NCBI GenBank assembly: GCA_030064935.1
Contig: JASJEA010000004.1
Location: forward strand, 1-44,890
Direction of reading: 5' to 3'
Length of the DNA: 44,890 nt
DNA from: Crocosphaera sp.
GTDB taxonomy: Bacteria; Cyanobacteriota; Cyanobacteriia; Cyanobacteriales; Microcystaceae
Part shown: in pieces, positions 34,271 to 42,664 of the stretch
Layout: every line of letters begins with the position of its first letter
Numbering within the stretch: position 1 is the first letter of the stretch
The notes under the pieces: model-generated
Told to the model about the DNA's origin: nothing
The model's database searches: none
The model's input: the letters and a program-made list of their open reading frames with translations, nothing else
Program-made: the position numbers and the translations under genes

Positions 34271-34669
34271 TCAAGCTTCTAGTTTCTGAATTAATTCCTC
34301 AACTTTTACCTTAATTTCATCTCGAACACGGTGAAAAGTTTCTAAGGGTTGTCCATCGGGATCATCTAATTCCCAGTCTTCAAAAATATCTCTTAAAACC
34401 CATTCTTGCGGTAAGTTAACCCCACATCCACATAGGGAGATAACAGCATCATAATTTTCTGCTTGAAAATCACTCAAAGGATCAGAGGTTTGATCAGTAA
34501 TATTAATACCAATTTCATCCATAACCTCAATAGCTGTGGGATGGACTCGACTCGCTTCTAAACCCGAACTTGTGACTTCAATTTTATCTTTTCCTAGAGT
34601 TTTAGCAAACCCTTCTGCCATTTGAGAACGACAGGAATTACGCTTACAAACAAACATTACTTGTTTCAT
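34271..34669 (-). CDS. arsC: Arsenate reductase (low-molecular-weight phosphatase fold)
   Basis: ArsC reduces arsenate to arsenite. The 132-residue protein begins with the phosphatase P-loop C8-KRNSC-R14-S and has C80 and C82 in SLCGCGVNLP; the three cysteines C8, C80 and C82 match the numbering of the Synechocystis enzyme, which is thought to use glutathione/glutaredoxin and a cysteine relay. WELDDPDGQPLETFHRVRDEI carries the conserved DP region. The ATG overlaps the arsH stop codon by one base (TAATG), indicating translational coupling. It is the last gene of the arsBHC operon. Its end faces the pilin gene across a HIP1 hairpin. Confidence 0.94.
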   Translation of the reverse strand: MKQVMFVCKRNSCRSQMAEGFAKTLGKDKIEVTSSGLEASRVHPTAIEVMDEIGINITDQTSDPLSDFQAENYDAVISLCGCGVNLPQEWVLRDIFEDWELDDPDGQPLETFHRVRDEIKVKVEELIQKLEA

Positions 34670-35295
34670 TATTTTTCCCCTAATTTGGCTGCTTTTTCTT
34701 GACGTTCACTATAACGATCCGTTAAATAGTCCACCTGCTCTCGCAACAGTAAAGTAAACTTATAAAGTTCTTCCATAACATCAATAACCCGATCACGATA
34801 GGCAGAATCTTTCATAGTTCCATCTTCATGAAACTCTTGATAAGCTTTAGGGACTGAGGATTGATTGGGAATAGTAAACATCCGCATCCATCGGCCTAGA
34901 ATTCTTAGGGTATTTACCGTATTAAAAGATTGAGAACCTCCACTTACTTGCATCACTGCTAAAGTTTTTCCTTGGGTAGGACGAACGGAACCAATATTTA
35001 AAGGTATCCAGTCAATTTGATTTTTTAAGATACCTGTAATATTCCCGTGCATTTCTGGAGATGACCAGACTTGTCCTTCTGACCATTGACTAAGTTCTCT
35101 TAGTTCTTGAACTTTGGAATGTGACTCCTCTACCTGTCCTCTTAAAGGTAACTCATGAGGATGAAAAAATTTGACTTCCGCCCCCATTTCTTCAATAATT
35201 CGGGCTGCTTCTTCGGCTAATAAGCGACTATAAGAACGCTCTCTTAATGACCCGTAAAGAAATAAAATACGGGGAGGATGAGCAAAGTTTTTCAT
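34669..35295 (-). CDS. arsH: ArsH-family NADPH-dependent FMN reductase
   Basis: ArsH is a flavodoxin-fold quinone/azo/organoarsenical reductase that gives protection against arsenical compounds in cyanobacteria and other bacteria. The FMN phosphate site [15 protein letters not shown] and the [19 protein letters not shown] segment are conserved, and [20 protein letters not shown] follows. The likely start is ATG at 35295 (208 residues); a TTG at 35307 would add four residues. The gene lies 18 bp after the arsB stop and overlaps arsC by one base, so arsB-arsH-arsC is one transcript, as in Synechocystis. Confidence 0.92.
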   Translation of the reverse strand: MKNFAHPPRILFLYGSLRERSYSRLLAEEAARIIEEMGAEVKFFHPHELPLRGQVEESHSKVQELRELSQWSEGQVWSSPEMHGNITGILKNQIDWIPLNIGSVRPTQGKTLAVMQVSGGSQSFNTVNTLRILGRWMRMFTIPNQSSVPKAYQEFHEDGTMKDSAYRDRVIDVMEELYKFTLLLREQVDYLTDRYSERQEKAAKLGEK

Positions 35296-35313
35296 GGAAT
35301 TTGTCAATGATTT

Positions 35314-36459
35314 CTAATTCAAGGAATCGATACAACGGGGGTCAAGTAAGGTGGCTTTTTCAGGATTTCTAGGAAACCAAAAAGCTGTTTTCTTACAAAA
35401 TTCAACTAACATTAACATCACAGGAACTTCGATCAAAACCCCGACTACTGTTGCTAAGGCTGCCCCAGAATTTAAACCAAATAACATCACGGCTGTAGCA
35501 ATAGCAACCTCGAAATGATTACTGGCACCGATTAAAGCAGCAGGGGCAGCATCTTCGTAGGTTAAGTTTAGTTTTAGTCCCAGAACGTAGGCGATAAAAA
35601 AGATAAAGTTAGTTTGAAGAAATAAGGGAACAGCAATCAATAGAATATGCAGGGGATTATTAACGATAAGTTCTCCTTTAAAGGCAAAAAGTAGCACTAA
35701 AGTTAATAACAAAGCAGTGATAGCGACAGGACTCAAATAGTTAAGAAACTGTCGTTCAAACCATTCTCTCCCTTTATGTTTGAAAATCCAATATCTACTA
35801 TAGATACCAGCAGCTAAAGGTAAGCCTACATAAATTAAAACCGATAAAACAATAGTTTGCCAAGGAACCACTAAATTATTGGCGGATAGCAGCCATTTTC
35901 CTAATGGTGCATACAGGAATAACATGGCTAATGAGTTAACAGCAACCATGACCAAAGTATGACCTTGATTACTATAGGAAAGATATCCCCACATCAGTAC
36001 CATTGCTGTACAAGGAGCAATTCCTAATAAAATACACCCGGCAATATAAGAATTGGCCAAGGTTATTTCTGAACCCCTAATGATCTCCGTAGCACTCAAT
36101 AAAGGCAAAAATAACCAGCCTAAGAAAAACTGAGCAAAAGCCACCATTGTAAAGGGTTTAATCAACCAATTAATTACTAAGGTTAAAACAACTGGTTTTG
36201 GTGTTTTCGCTGCTTGTACTGCTTGGGAAAAGTCAATTTTTACCATGATGGGGTACATCATGAAAAACAAGCAGATGGCAATGGGAATTGAAACGTTATA
36301 AATACTCATATTGTCTAAAGTTTCTGCTATACCCGGAAAGCTTCTACCCAAGACAATACCAATTACAATACAAATAATGACCCACAGGGTTAGGTACTTC
36401 TCAAAAACATTAAGACTTCCCCCTGCTTTGACGGCTTTGGGGTTAACACGGGTTTTCAT
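35314..36459 (-). CDS. arsB: Arsenite efflux transporter, ACR3 family
   Basis: This inner-membrane carrier exports arsenite. Starting at ATG 36459 it has 381 residues and about ten hydrophobic segments, with the ACR3 features KIDFSQAVQ, the conserved Cys-containing [16 protein letters not shown], and [23 protein letters not shown] near the end. The open frame extends upstream to 36567, but that extension would translate through the operator repeats and is not supported. No Shine-Dalgarno site is seen before the ATG. It heads the arsBHC operon, whose regulator (an ArsR/SmtB protein) is not in the window. Confidence 0.94.
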   Translation of the reverse strand: MKTRVNPKAVKAGGSLNVFEKYLTLWVIICIVIGIVLGRSFPGIAETLDNMSIYNVSIPIAICLFFMMYPIMVKIDFSQAVQAAKTPKPVVLTLVINWLIKPFTMVAFAQFFLGWLFLPLLSATEIIRGSEITLANSYIAGCILLGIAPCTAMVLMWGYLSYSNQGHTLVMVAVNSLAMLFLYAPLGKWLLSANNLVVPWQTIVLSVLIYVGLPLAAGIYSRYWIFKHKGREWFERQFLNYLSPVAITALLLTLVLLFAFKGELIVNNPLHILLIAVPLFLQTNFIFFIAYVLGLKLNLTYEDAAPAALIGASNHFEVAIATAVMLFGLNSGAALATVVGVLIEVPVMLMLVEFCKKTAFWFPRNPEKATLLDPRCIDSLN

Positions 36460-36466
36460 AGAACAT

Positions 36467-36521
36467 ATCAAATAAACTTGATACATAAAAGTTACATCAA
36501 CTAAACTTGATATGTCAAGTT
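36467..36521. promoter_or_regulatory. ars operator: two direct copies of ATCAA-N6-TTGAT plus a palindrome
   Basis: Copy 1 is at 36467-36482 and copy 2 at 36496-36511. Both read ATCAA, six bases ending TAAAC, then TTGAT, and their centres are 29 bp apart. A third, overlapping palindrome is AACTTGA-TATG-TCAAGTT (36504-36521). From memory the ArsR site of the Synechocystis arsBHC operon is this same ATCAA/TTGAT inverted-repeat type. It lies 8-62 bp upstream of the arsB ATG and also within the divergent gap to trmJ, so both genes might respond. Confidence 0.8.
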
Positions 36522-36566
36522 TTAACCCTTGGTTAAGAATAAGATAGGGTAAGACGAGAATAAACA

Positions 36567-37325
36567 ATGATGAGCATAGAAGCCCTGAAAAGAGTACGTA
36601 TTATTTTAGTAGAACCAGCAGGTCCCTTAAATGTGGGTTCTGTCGCCAGAGTTATCAAAAATATGGGTTTAAATCAGTTAATTTTAGTTAAACCCCATTG
36701 CGATCGCCTGGATGAAGAAGCAAGACGGATGGCAGTTCATGGGGTGGATGTATTAGAAGCAGCGAAAGTGGTGAATAGTATCCCCGAAGCGTTGCAAGGG
36801 TGTCATCGTATCATAGGGACCACGGGGCGAGGGGTTGCTTTACCCACTAAGCTAGAAACCCCACGGGAGGCTTTACCCTGGTTATTAAGCGATCGCTTTG
36901 ATACTGCGTTGATGTTTGGACCTGAAGATCGGGGTTTAAATAACGAAGAACTGAAATATGCGCAACGTTTCCTCTTTATTCCGGCGAATCCTGACTACTG
37001 TTCCTTAAATCTTGCTCAAGCGGTTGCTATCTGCTGTTATGAGTTGTATCAAATAGCCCAACAATCGATAAAAGGTGAAACAGATGTATCTTTGGAACCG
37101 GCTAAATTTGAGGTATTAGAAGGGTATTATCAACATTTAGAGGACGTTTTACTAAAAATTGGCTATCTTTATCCTCATACAGCTAAAGCCCGTTTAGAGA
37201 AGTTTCGTAGACTTTACAGCAAAGCTAATTTAACGAAAGAAGAAGTTGCTTTATTGCGGGGAATTTTGCGTCAAGTTGACTGGGCTTGTCAGATTATACC
37301 TTCAAAAAAACAAAAATCTGATTGA
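36567..37325 (+). CDS. trmJ: SpoU/TrmJ-type RNA methyltransferase
   Basis: The 252-residue protein is a SPOUT RNA 2'-O-methyltransferase of the TrmH/TrmJ group. The conserved motifs are all present: [20 protein letters not shown] (motif 1, with the Arg and Asn), the central [14 protein letters not shown] (motif 2) and the C-terminal [19 protein letters not shown] (motif 3), which form the knotted SAM site. A helical C-terminal tail (about 170-252) fits TrmJ, which modifies position 32 of tRNA; an assignment to another TrmH-group target cannot be excluded. It is divergent from arsB across the ars operator (107-bp gap). A stable hairpin lies 5 bp after its stop codon. Confidence 0.85.
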   Translation: MMSIEALKRVRIILVEPAGPLNVGSVARVIKNMGLNQLILVKPHCDRLDEEARRMAVHGVDVLEAAKVVNSIPEALQGCHRIIGTTGRGVALPTKLETPREALPWLLSDRFDTALMFGPEDRGLNNEELKYAQRFLFIPANPDYCSLNLAQAVAICCYELYQIAQQSIKGETDVSLEPAKFEVLEGYYQHLEDVLLKIGYLYPHTAKARLEKFRRLYSKANLTKEEVALLRGILRQVDWACQIIPSKKQKSD

Positions 37326-37326
37326 A

Positions 37327-37583
37327 CTACCCCATCGCCTTGCGTTGGGGATTCTTTACACGATAAAGTATCGTCTTGGAGCGCGCCATTTGCCCCTCTA
37401 GTACCTCCCTCTTTTCAAAGAGATCGGCTTTACTTTTACGGCCAATGTTAGCAGAACCATTAACATCTGAGTTGACTAATTTTTTATTCAAAGTCTGATA
37501 CAAACCTCTCTTAATTCTCTTCCCAGAAAATTCGTAGGTTTGTGGGTTATCTGCATTATATTCTGGTAGCTTATCTAATTTTA
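37327..37583 (-). pseudogene. tnpB: C-terminal remnant of a TnpB (IS200/IS605-type) protein
   Basis: An uninterrupted frame of about 85 codons ends at TAG 37327-37329. It reads DKLPEYNADNPQTYEFSG, then KRIKRGLYQTLNKKL and NSDVNGSANIGRKS, the RuvC-III region of TnpB with its third catalytic Asp, followed by a basic tail ending in QRKAMG. The RuvC-I and RuvC-II residues and the zinc-finger cysteines are missing, so it cannot be functional. The upstream break coincides with a dispersed GGAGGCTTG repeat (37584-37625). No start codon or tnpA is present. Confidence 0.8.
37330..37350. terminator. GC-rich hairpin at the tnpB end / after trmJ
   Basis: CCCCA-T-CGC pairs with GCG-T-TGGGG over loop CTT with one T-T mismatch. 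It is 5 bp past the trmJ stop and overlaps the tnpB remnant's last codons. It may be the old subterminal structure of the insertion sequence now serving as a trmJ terminator; ATTCTTT follows on the plus strand. Confidence 0.5.
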
Positions 37584-37625
37584 ATCCCCTTGAAAAAGGA
37601 GGCTTGGAACCTTTTTTTTCGGTGA
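37584..37625 (+). repeat. Dispersed GGAGGCTTG-type repeat, copy D (module 2 only)
   Basis: Reads ATCCCCTTGAAAAAGGAGGC, then TTGGAACC and a T8 tract, closely matching module 2 at 10246-10288. It marks the truncation point of the tnpB remnant and ends 17 bp before the SDR gene end. Confidence 0.65.
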
Positions 37626-37642
37626 CTTTAATAATTTTTATA

Positions 37643-38521
37643 CTAAACTTTACCTTTTAAATGTTCCAATTCTTCCCTTAATGACAAAGGATTATAACCC
37701 AATTGAAACGCTTTTGAACTATCTAAAGAAGTATCAGGCGATCGGGGGGCAGCCATAGTGACATCTTTTTGTAAACAAGGCGTAATTAAATCGTGAGAGA
37801 AATCAAAAATGTCTGCCATTAGATGCCCAAATTCATAACGAGAAATTCTCTCTTTTCCCCCTAAATGTAGTATCTCCCCCTCTACTTTTTCTAAAGCTAA
37901 TAATAAACCTTTTGCTGCTGTTAAACCACTCACAGGGGTGCGATATTCATCTGTAAATAAACTTAGTTCTTTTCCTTCTCGAAATGTTTTTAAAAGAAAG
38001 TCAATAAAGCTGGCTGCATGGGGAGAAGGAACCCCAAACATTAAAGGCATTCTACAAATTACAGTCTTAGGATAAATATCTAACATACCTTGTTCTGCTT
38101 TCACTTTTTGTTCTCCATAATAACTAATAGGAGAAACTGGATCACTTTCTCTATAGGGTGAAGTTAATCCCTCAAAAACTAAATCAGTTGAGGTAAAAAC
38201 ACAAGGAATGTCGAGATGTGCACATAATTTTGCGATATTCAAAGAAGCATTAACATTAAGTTTATAGGAATCTTCAGGATTATTTTGACAATAATTTGGC
38301 TTTGAAGCTGCGGCTAAATGAATAACTGCATCAGGTTTAATTTGACTAAAAATTGCTTGTAATTCAAAAATATTAACAATATTAGCCTTGACAAAATTAA
38401 CTTTATCTATATTTATTTTATGATGGTAATAAGTGCCGTAAACTTGCCAATTATCTTTAACATATTGACAAACATTATAGCCTAAAAATCCGCTTGCACC
38501 GGTAATTAGTAGTTTTTTCAT
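37643..38521 (-). CDS. RmlD-like SDR sugar-nucleotide reductase
   Basis: The 292-residue protein is an extended short-chain dehydrogenase of the dTDP-4-dehydrorhamnose reductase (RmlD) type, using NAD(P)H. The nucleotide-binding motif GASGFLGYNV is at residues 8-17, the active-site tyrosine and lysine are in YYGEQKVKAE, and VFTSTDLVFEG and YRESDPVSPISYYG fit the RmlD family. Rhamnose synthesis is possible, but no rmlA, rmlB or rmlC gene is nearby, so another deoxysugar substrate may apply. It is the last gene of a run with the HAD gene (29-bp gap) and ndbB. Confidence 0.85.
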   Translation of the reverse strand: MKKLLITGASGFLGYNVCQYVKDNWQVYGTYYHHKINIDKVNFVKANIVNIFELQAIFSQIKPDAVIHLAAASKPNYCQNNPEDSYKLNVNASLNIAKLCAHLDIPCVFTSTDLVFEGLTSPYRESDPVSPISYYGEQKVKAEQGMLDIYPKTVICRMPLMFGVPSPHAASFIDFLLKTFREGKELSLFTDEYRTPVSGLTAAKGLLLALEKVEGEILHLGGKERISRYEFGHLMADIFDFSHDLITPCLQKDVTMAAPRSPDTSLDSSKAFQLGYNPLSLREELEHLKGKV

Positions 38522-38550
38522 TTTTTGTTATTTAGAATGTAAGAAGACAA

Positions 38551-39258
38551 TTATTTCATCAAAATTAAAGCTTCTATCGAATCAATAATAGTGTCATCTG
38601 AGGTTTCTATTTTCTCATTTCTTTCCAATAAAAAAGGATTAATCCCAGCAGCTTTTGCCCCCTGATAATCTTCCTTTTTACTATCACCAATATGCCAAGC
38701 ATCTTCAGGATTACATTGATGTTTATTTAATGCTTCAATAAAGATATGAGGATGAGGTTTAGCTGTTCCAGTCGTGGAAGAAATAGTAATAGTTTGGAAG
38801 AAGTTAGTTAACCCAAAGATATCAAGTACCTCATAAATTCGGCTATCAAAATTTGAGATAATTCCTAACTGTATTCCCTCTTTTTGCCAATGTTGCAGCG
38901 CAGGAAATACATCACTATAAATAAACCAAGGATGGGGAGTAGCAAAGTAATCATAAAGTTGCCGAAAAAAGCTGTCAAAATCAGCAAATTTATCCATCAC
39001 CTCTACTTGCTTATAAGTTTCATAGGCAACCTGATACCACCATTGATATTCTAATTCTGAAACCTCCATCATATCCACCCCAGGAAATGCTAATGGAGGA
39101 GCAAGTTTAAACTGTTGAAAAAATGCAGTTTCTAATCTATCAGGAGCACAAGTAACTCCTACTTGTGACGCAAGATAACTATAAACTTGTCCAACAGTTC
39201 CCTTAACCCCAAATAATGTACCAACAGCATCGAAAAAAATTACTTTTGGTTGTTTCAT
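38551..39258 (-). CDS. HAD-superfamily hydrolase with atypical motif I
   Basis: The 235-residue protein has the HAD fold: motif I VIFFDAVGTLFG, motif II with Ser/Asn in LGIISNFDSRIYEV, the lysine of motif III in TGTAKPHPHIFIEAL, and motif IV HIGDSKKEDYQGAKAAG. Motif I lacks the second Asp of DXDXT: it reads D-A-V-G-T, like the REG-2/HDHD3-type subgroup. Without the general acid, the reaction may be slow or the protein may act differently. It sits between an RmlD-like SDR (29 bp downstream) and ndbB (33 bp upstream), all minus strand, which suggests a transcription unit. The substrate is unknown. Confidence 0.82.
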   Translation of the reverse strand: MKQPKVIFFDAVGTLFGVKGTVGQVYSYLASQVGVTCAPDRLETAFFQQFKLAPPLAFPGVDMMEVSELEYQWWYQVAYETYKQVEVMDKFADFDSFFRQLYDYFATPHPWFIYSDVFPALQHWQKEGIQLGIISNFDSRIYEVLDIFGLTNFFQTITISSTTGTAKPHPHIFIEALNKHQCNPEDAWHIGDSKKEDYQGAKAAGINPFLLERNEKIETSDDTIIDSIEALILMK

Positions 39259-39291
39259 AAACCCTCAAATTTTTATGATTTTTAATAACTA

Positions 39292-40491
39292 TTAGGAAAA
39301 GAATTCAAGTAATGGTTTGGTTATCCAATTCATTCCTACATTAATTTGATGATTTAAAGTGGGAAAACGATATAAATAAATCAACCTTCTGGCAATGTAA
39401 CCCAACGAGCCATCTAAATTAAATCCTAACCCTGATAAGGTGGCGTTATCAATACCTAAAGCCATCATTTCTCCTAACGGTTGATAAGCAAAAGGTAATA
39501 GAGGTCGATTCGTAATAGAAGCCCAAATATTCCAGGCACAGTAATCAGATTGCTGGAAGGCAGTTTGTGCTGTTGCAGGAATTCGGTTCTCTGATTCATC
39601 GTAACAAGCAGCAAGATCACCAATTGCAAAAATTCCAGGATTATCAATAACTTGCAATTCAGATGTTATTTTTAATAGCCCTTGGTCAGTTTTGGGTAAG
39701 GGTAAGTCTTTAATCATGTCCACCACCTTAGTTCCCACTGTCCACAAGACTAAATCAACAGGAATGGTATCAATTTTACCTTTATAAGCTAAAGAAATGC
39801 TATCAGAAGTTACTTGGGTTATTTCTGTTTCTAAGTCAATAAATACTCGTCTAGATTCTAAAGCATTTTCAGCAATATCTCGATTAAAATCAGGAGATGT
39901 ACTTAATATTTTCTCCCCTTTTTCTACCAATCTTATCCGCCCGCTCTCTCCTAAACGATCTGCTAATTTACAAGCTAATTCTACCCCACTGTAACCACCA
40001 CCAACGATAGCAATGCGTATTTTTTCTGCTTCTTTTTCTTCTAGTAATCGTAATCTCTCTTTGATACGATAAACGTCTTCTAATGTGCGAAAAGGAATAG
40101 CATAATCTTTAACCCCACTAAAACTATCTAATGGTGTTTTTCCACCCATTGCTAACACTAAGCGATCGTAATGTAAGCTGTGATGATTATCTAATTGTAA
40201 TTGTTGATTTTCGATATCAATACCTGTTACACACCCTCGATGAAACCGTATGGCTGTCTGTGCTAAAAGTTCCTCATAAGGGGGAGCTATTTCCCATGTT
40301 TGCATCTCCTCAGTAATTAATTCATAGAGAAGGGGTGTGAATAAAAAGCGATCGTTTTTATCAATTAAGATGATTTCAGGGGTTTGAGCCGCCTCCCAAG
40401 GAAACTGAGTCAGACGTAAAGCTGTATACAGCCCCCCAAACCCTCCCCCGACAACACAGATGCGTAATGGTTGGTCACTCATAAGTTGCAT
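39292..40491 (-). CDS. ndbB: Type II NAD(P)H dehydrogenase, NdbB-like
   Basis: The 399-residue flavoprotein has two Rossmann motifs: FAD-binding ICVVGGGFGGLYTALRL near the N-terminus and NAD(P)H-binding RIAIVGGGYSGVELACKL near residue 160, and the C-terminal AIGDLAAC motif for FAD ligation. The length and the segments TEEMQTWEIAPP, FQQSDYCAWNIWA and PLGEMMALG resemble the NdbB group of cyanobacterial NDH-2 as I remember it. NdbB has been linked to phylloquinone synthesis, where it reduces demethylphylloquinone; other NDH-2 members pass electrons from NADH to plastoquinone. It heads the run ndbB-HAD-SDR. The start may be at residue 1 or at M4. Confidence 0.82.
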   Translation of the reverse strand: MQLMSDQPLRICVVGGGFGGLYTALRLTQFPWEAAQTPEIILIDKNDRFLFTPLLYELITEEMQTWEIAPPYEELLAQTAIRFHRGCVTGIDIENQQLQLDNHHSLHYDRLVLAMGGKTPLDSFSGVKDYAIPFRTLEDVYRIKERLRLLEEKEAEKIRIAIVGGGYSGVELACKLADRLGESGRIRLVEKGEKILSTSPDFNRDIAENALESRRVFIDLETEITQVTSDSISLAYKGKIDTIPVDLVLWTVGTKVVDMIKDLPLPKTDQGLLKITSELQVIDNPGIFAIGDLAACYDESENRIPATAQTAFQQSDYCAWNIWASITNRPLLPFAYQPLGEMMALGIDNATLSGLGFNLDGSLGYIARRLIYLYRFPTLNHQINVGMNWITKPLLEFFS

Positions 40492-40655
40492 TTATTTTAT
40501 GGTTCATAATATATCTTAACATTTTATCTCCAATGGAAAAAACAATACTACATTTAAAATTAATATAGAGACATTCGAGGAAATCTACTTACAAAATATT
40601 TATGATTAGATTTTATCTTACTGAAAACTAAATATAAGAGGGTGATAATTATCCC

Positions 40656-40690
40656 AAAAAAAGGGGAATAAGTAACAACTTCATTCCCCC
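40656..40690 (-). terminator. Rho-independent terminator of lrtA
   Basis: GGGGAAT-AAGT (40663-40673) pairs with ACTT-c-ATTCCCC (40678-40689) with one bulge, an 11-bp stem. On the minus strand it is followed by a T7 run (40662-40656). It is about 50 bp beyond the end of lrtA. Confidence 0.85.
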
Positions 40691-40740
40691 AAAATATTTG
40701 CTCTAGATTATCCTAGATCATTCACATTCATCTCAACTAA

Positions 40741-41340
40741 TTAACCATTGTCATTATTATCTTCGTTGGTTTCACGAGGCTGTATAACACCAAAACCACC
40801 ATGATTTCTCATATAGATCACATTAATTTCATCTGTGTCTTCATTACGGAACATATAGAAATCATGATCTACTAATTCTAGTTGGTGTTTTGCCTCTTCA
40901 ATAGACATCGGAGGCATAGCAAAATATTTCATGCGGATCACCTCTGGTGGTAACTCAACCTGGCGATCGCCGATCAAATCTTCGTCAACTTCTTTCTCAG
41001 GAAGAATCTCAGCAGTCTTGACAGAAGCTTGAGGTTTATGATCGTTAATTTTCTCTTTATACTTACGAAGCTGACGGGCAATTTTATCAGAAACTAAGTC
41101 GATACTAGCATATAGATTTTCACTGCCTTCTTGAGCGCGAATGACTGTACCATTGGCATAAACCGTTACCTCGGCTTTATGCTTATCAGTAATACGTGCA
41201 TTTTTAGCGACAGATAAGTGAACATCGACTTTAGTCGTAAACGTTTGATAATGCTTCACTGCTTTCTCTAGCTTTTGTGTAACATAATCATTAATAGATT
41301 CCGTTACATCAATATTATTGCCTTGAATTAAAAGCTTCAT
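40741..41340 (-). CDS. lrtA: Ribosome hibernation promoting factor LrtA (long HPF)
   Basis: The long form of HPF joins two ribosomes into inactive 100S dimers. Starting at ATG 41340, with GGAG eight nt upstream, the protein has 199 residues; the open frame reaches TTG 41346. The N-terminal domain (about 1-105, [20 protein letters not shown] and [17 protein letters not shown]) binds the 30S subunit, and the C-terminal domain (about 135-190, [20 protein letters not shown] and [28 protein letters not shown]) dimerises. In cyanobacteria it is the light-repressed lrtA product, known to accumulate in darkness; the dark stability of its mRNA is reported to involve a leader sequence. Here the gap upstream is 508 bp. 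A strong terminator follows. Confidence 0.95.
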   Translation of the reverse strand: MKLLIQGNNIDVTESINDYVTQKLEKAVKHYQTFTTKVDVHLSVAKNARITDKHKAEVTVYANGTVIRAQEGSENLYASIDLVSDKIARQLRKYKEKINDHKPQASVKTAEILPEKEVDEDLIGDRQVELPPEVIRMKYFAMPPMSIEEAKHQLELVDHDFYMFRNEDTDEINVIYMRNHGGFGVIQPRETNEDNNDNG

Positions 41341-41848
41341 ACTCAATACTCCATTTCTTGTTTCATGATTGTAGAATTCAAAGAGAAAAATGCTGACGAG
41401 ATATACTAATCCCTATCATCAGATTAGTGTAATAACAATGGAGTAGGATATCTGGGTTTATTCATAAATTGCTTGACCTCTTTTCAACTATCTTAAAGGG
41501 AATTAACTCATGCCTTAAAATTTCCCGAATTAAGATATTCTAATAATAGAAGGTTGAGAGTTTAACACAAGCTTAAATATTCTTAATTCCCCTCCCTACC
41601 TATGATCATTTTTTCATGATCTTCGTCTTGAAACCTTCCACCTTAACCATTTATTTGTAGATTAGGGGAAGAAGTGGGGAGAGCAACCTTTTTCTGGTGG
41701 CATTTCTTTGGGTCCTTTTCTGCAAGATAAACTCTTTATACCTTTAGCCTAGCACTTTGTATTGTTCTAAACATGGGTCTTTGTTTTCTTTTTATTTTCC
41801 TTTGCATCTCTTCATATTTCTTCAAAATTTTGTTTCAAAACTTTATCA
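41341..41848. other. Divergent gap holding the lrtA leader and lipB promoter area
   Basis: This 508-bp gap separates two divergent genes. A 7-bp stem ACTAATC/GATTAGT with 10-nt loop lies at 41405-41428, about 65 nt upstream of the lrtA start and probably within its leader. A second stem GATCAT/ATGATC is at about 41602-41622. I could not identify promoter boxes with confidence and saw no gene. Confidence 0.45.
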
Positions 41849-42514
41849 ATGGTTATGTCCAATGAAACGGTATCTCAACCCAGAAAATGTATCCTACGAA
41901 GTTTAGGGATGATTCCCTATGAAGTGGCTTGGGAGATGCAACGATCACTTGTAAAAGAGCGAATGGAAGATCCTGGGCTAGATGACACCCTTTTACTCTT
42001 AGAACATCCTGCGGTTTATACTTTAGGAACGGGGGCGGATGACAAATTCATCAAATTTAACCCCAAAACCATTCCTATCAAGGTTTATAGAGTGGAAAGG
42101 GGAGGAGAAGTAACCTATCATTGTCCAGGGCAATTAGTAGGTTATCCCATTCTAAATTTACGTTACTATCAACAAGATTTACATTGGTACTTAAGACAAC
42201 TCGAAGAAGTAATTCTTCAAGTTTTAAACCACTATCAACTGTCAGGGGAAAGAATACCAGGGTTAACAGGAGTTTGGGTAGAAGGATATAAAGTCGCAGC
42301 TATTGGCATTAAAGTCAAACGTTGGATTACCATGCACGGATTTTCTCTCAACGTTTGTCCTGATTTAAAAGGATTTAATAGAATTATTCCCTGCGGCATT
42401 GAAGATAAACCAGTGGGTAGTTTACGTCAATTTTTACCTGAGATTACCTTAGAGCAAATTCAGCCACAAGTTATCCAAGCATTCGCCCAAGTATTTGAGA
42501 TAGATATCATCTAG
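41849..42514 (+). CDS. lipB: Octanoyltransferase
   Basis: LipB moves an octanoyl group from acyl carrier protein to lipoyl domains, the first step of lipoate synthesis. The 221-residue protein shows [20 protein letters not shown], the conserved [21 protein letters not shown] (with His and the Cys that precedes the Pro-Gly), [19 protein letters not shown] with the catalytic Lys, and [22 protein letters not shown] with the active-site Cys. Length is normal. The start may be at ATG 41849 or at residue 3; neither has a strong ribosome site. lipA is not in the window. Confidence 0.93.
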   Translation: MVMSNETVSQPRKCILRSLGMIPYEVAWEMQRSLVKERMEDPGLDDTLLLLEHPAVYTLGTGADDKFIKFNPKTIPIKVYRVERGGEVTYHCPGQLVGYPILNLRYYQQDLHWYLRQLEEVILQVLNHYQLSGERIPGLTGVWVEGYKVAAIGIKVKRWITMHGFSLNVCPDLKGFNRIIPCGIEDKPVGSLRQFLPEITLEQIQPQVIQAFAQVFEIDII

Positions 42515-42664
42515 TAGTCATTCCCAGGAACGAGGAATATCATCTGAAATCCTGTTGAATACCATGCGTTAGGATGAGGTAAGCAGAGGAGGCAAAGGAG
42601 GCGGGGGAAGATAGATTTACAATAGCAATTTTAACGTTTACTGATGAAGGGAATTTGATATCAG

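Noticed and set aside
36460-36567. N-terminal extension of arsB to 36567
   Set aside because: The extra 36 codons run through the two operator repeats and the palindrome, and ACR3 proteins begin near the 36459 ATG.
37327-37583. Active TnpB nuclease with guide RNA
   Set aside because: Only the RuvC-III segment is present; the other catalytic residues and the zinc finger are absent.
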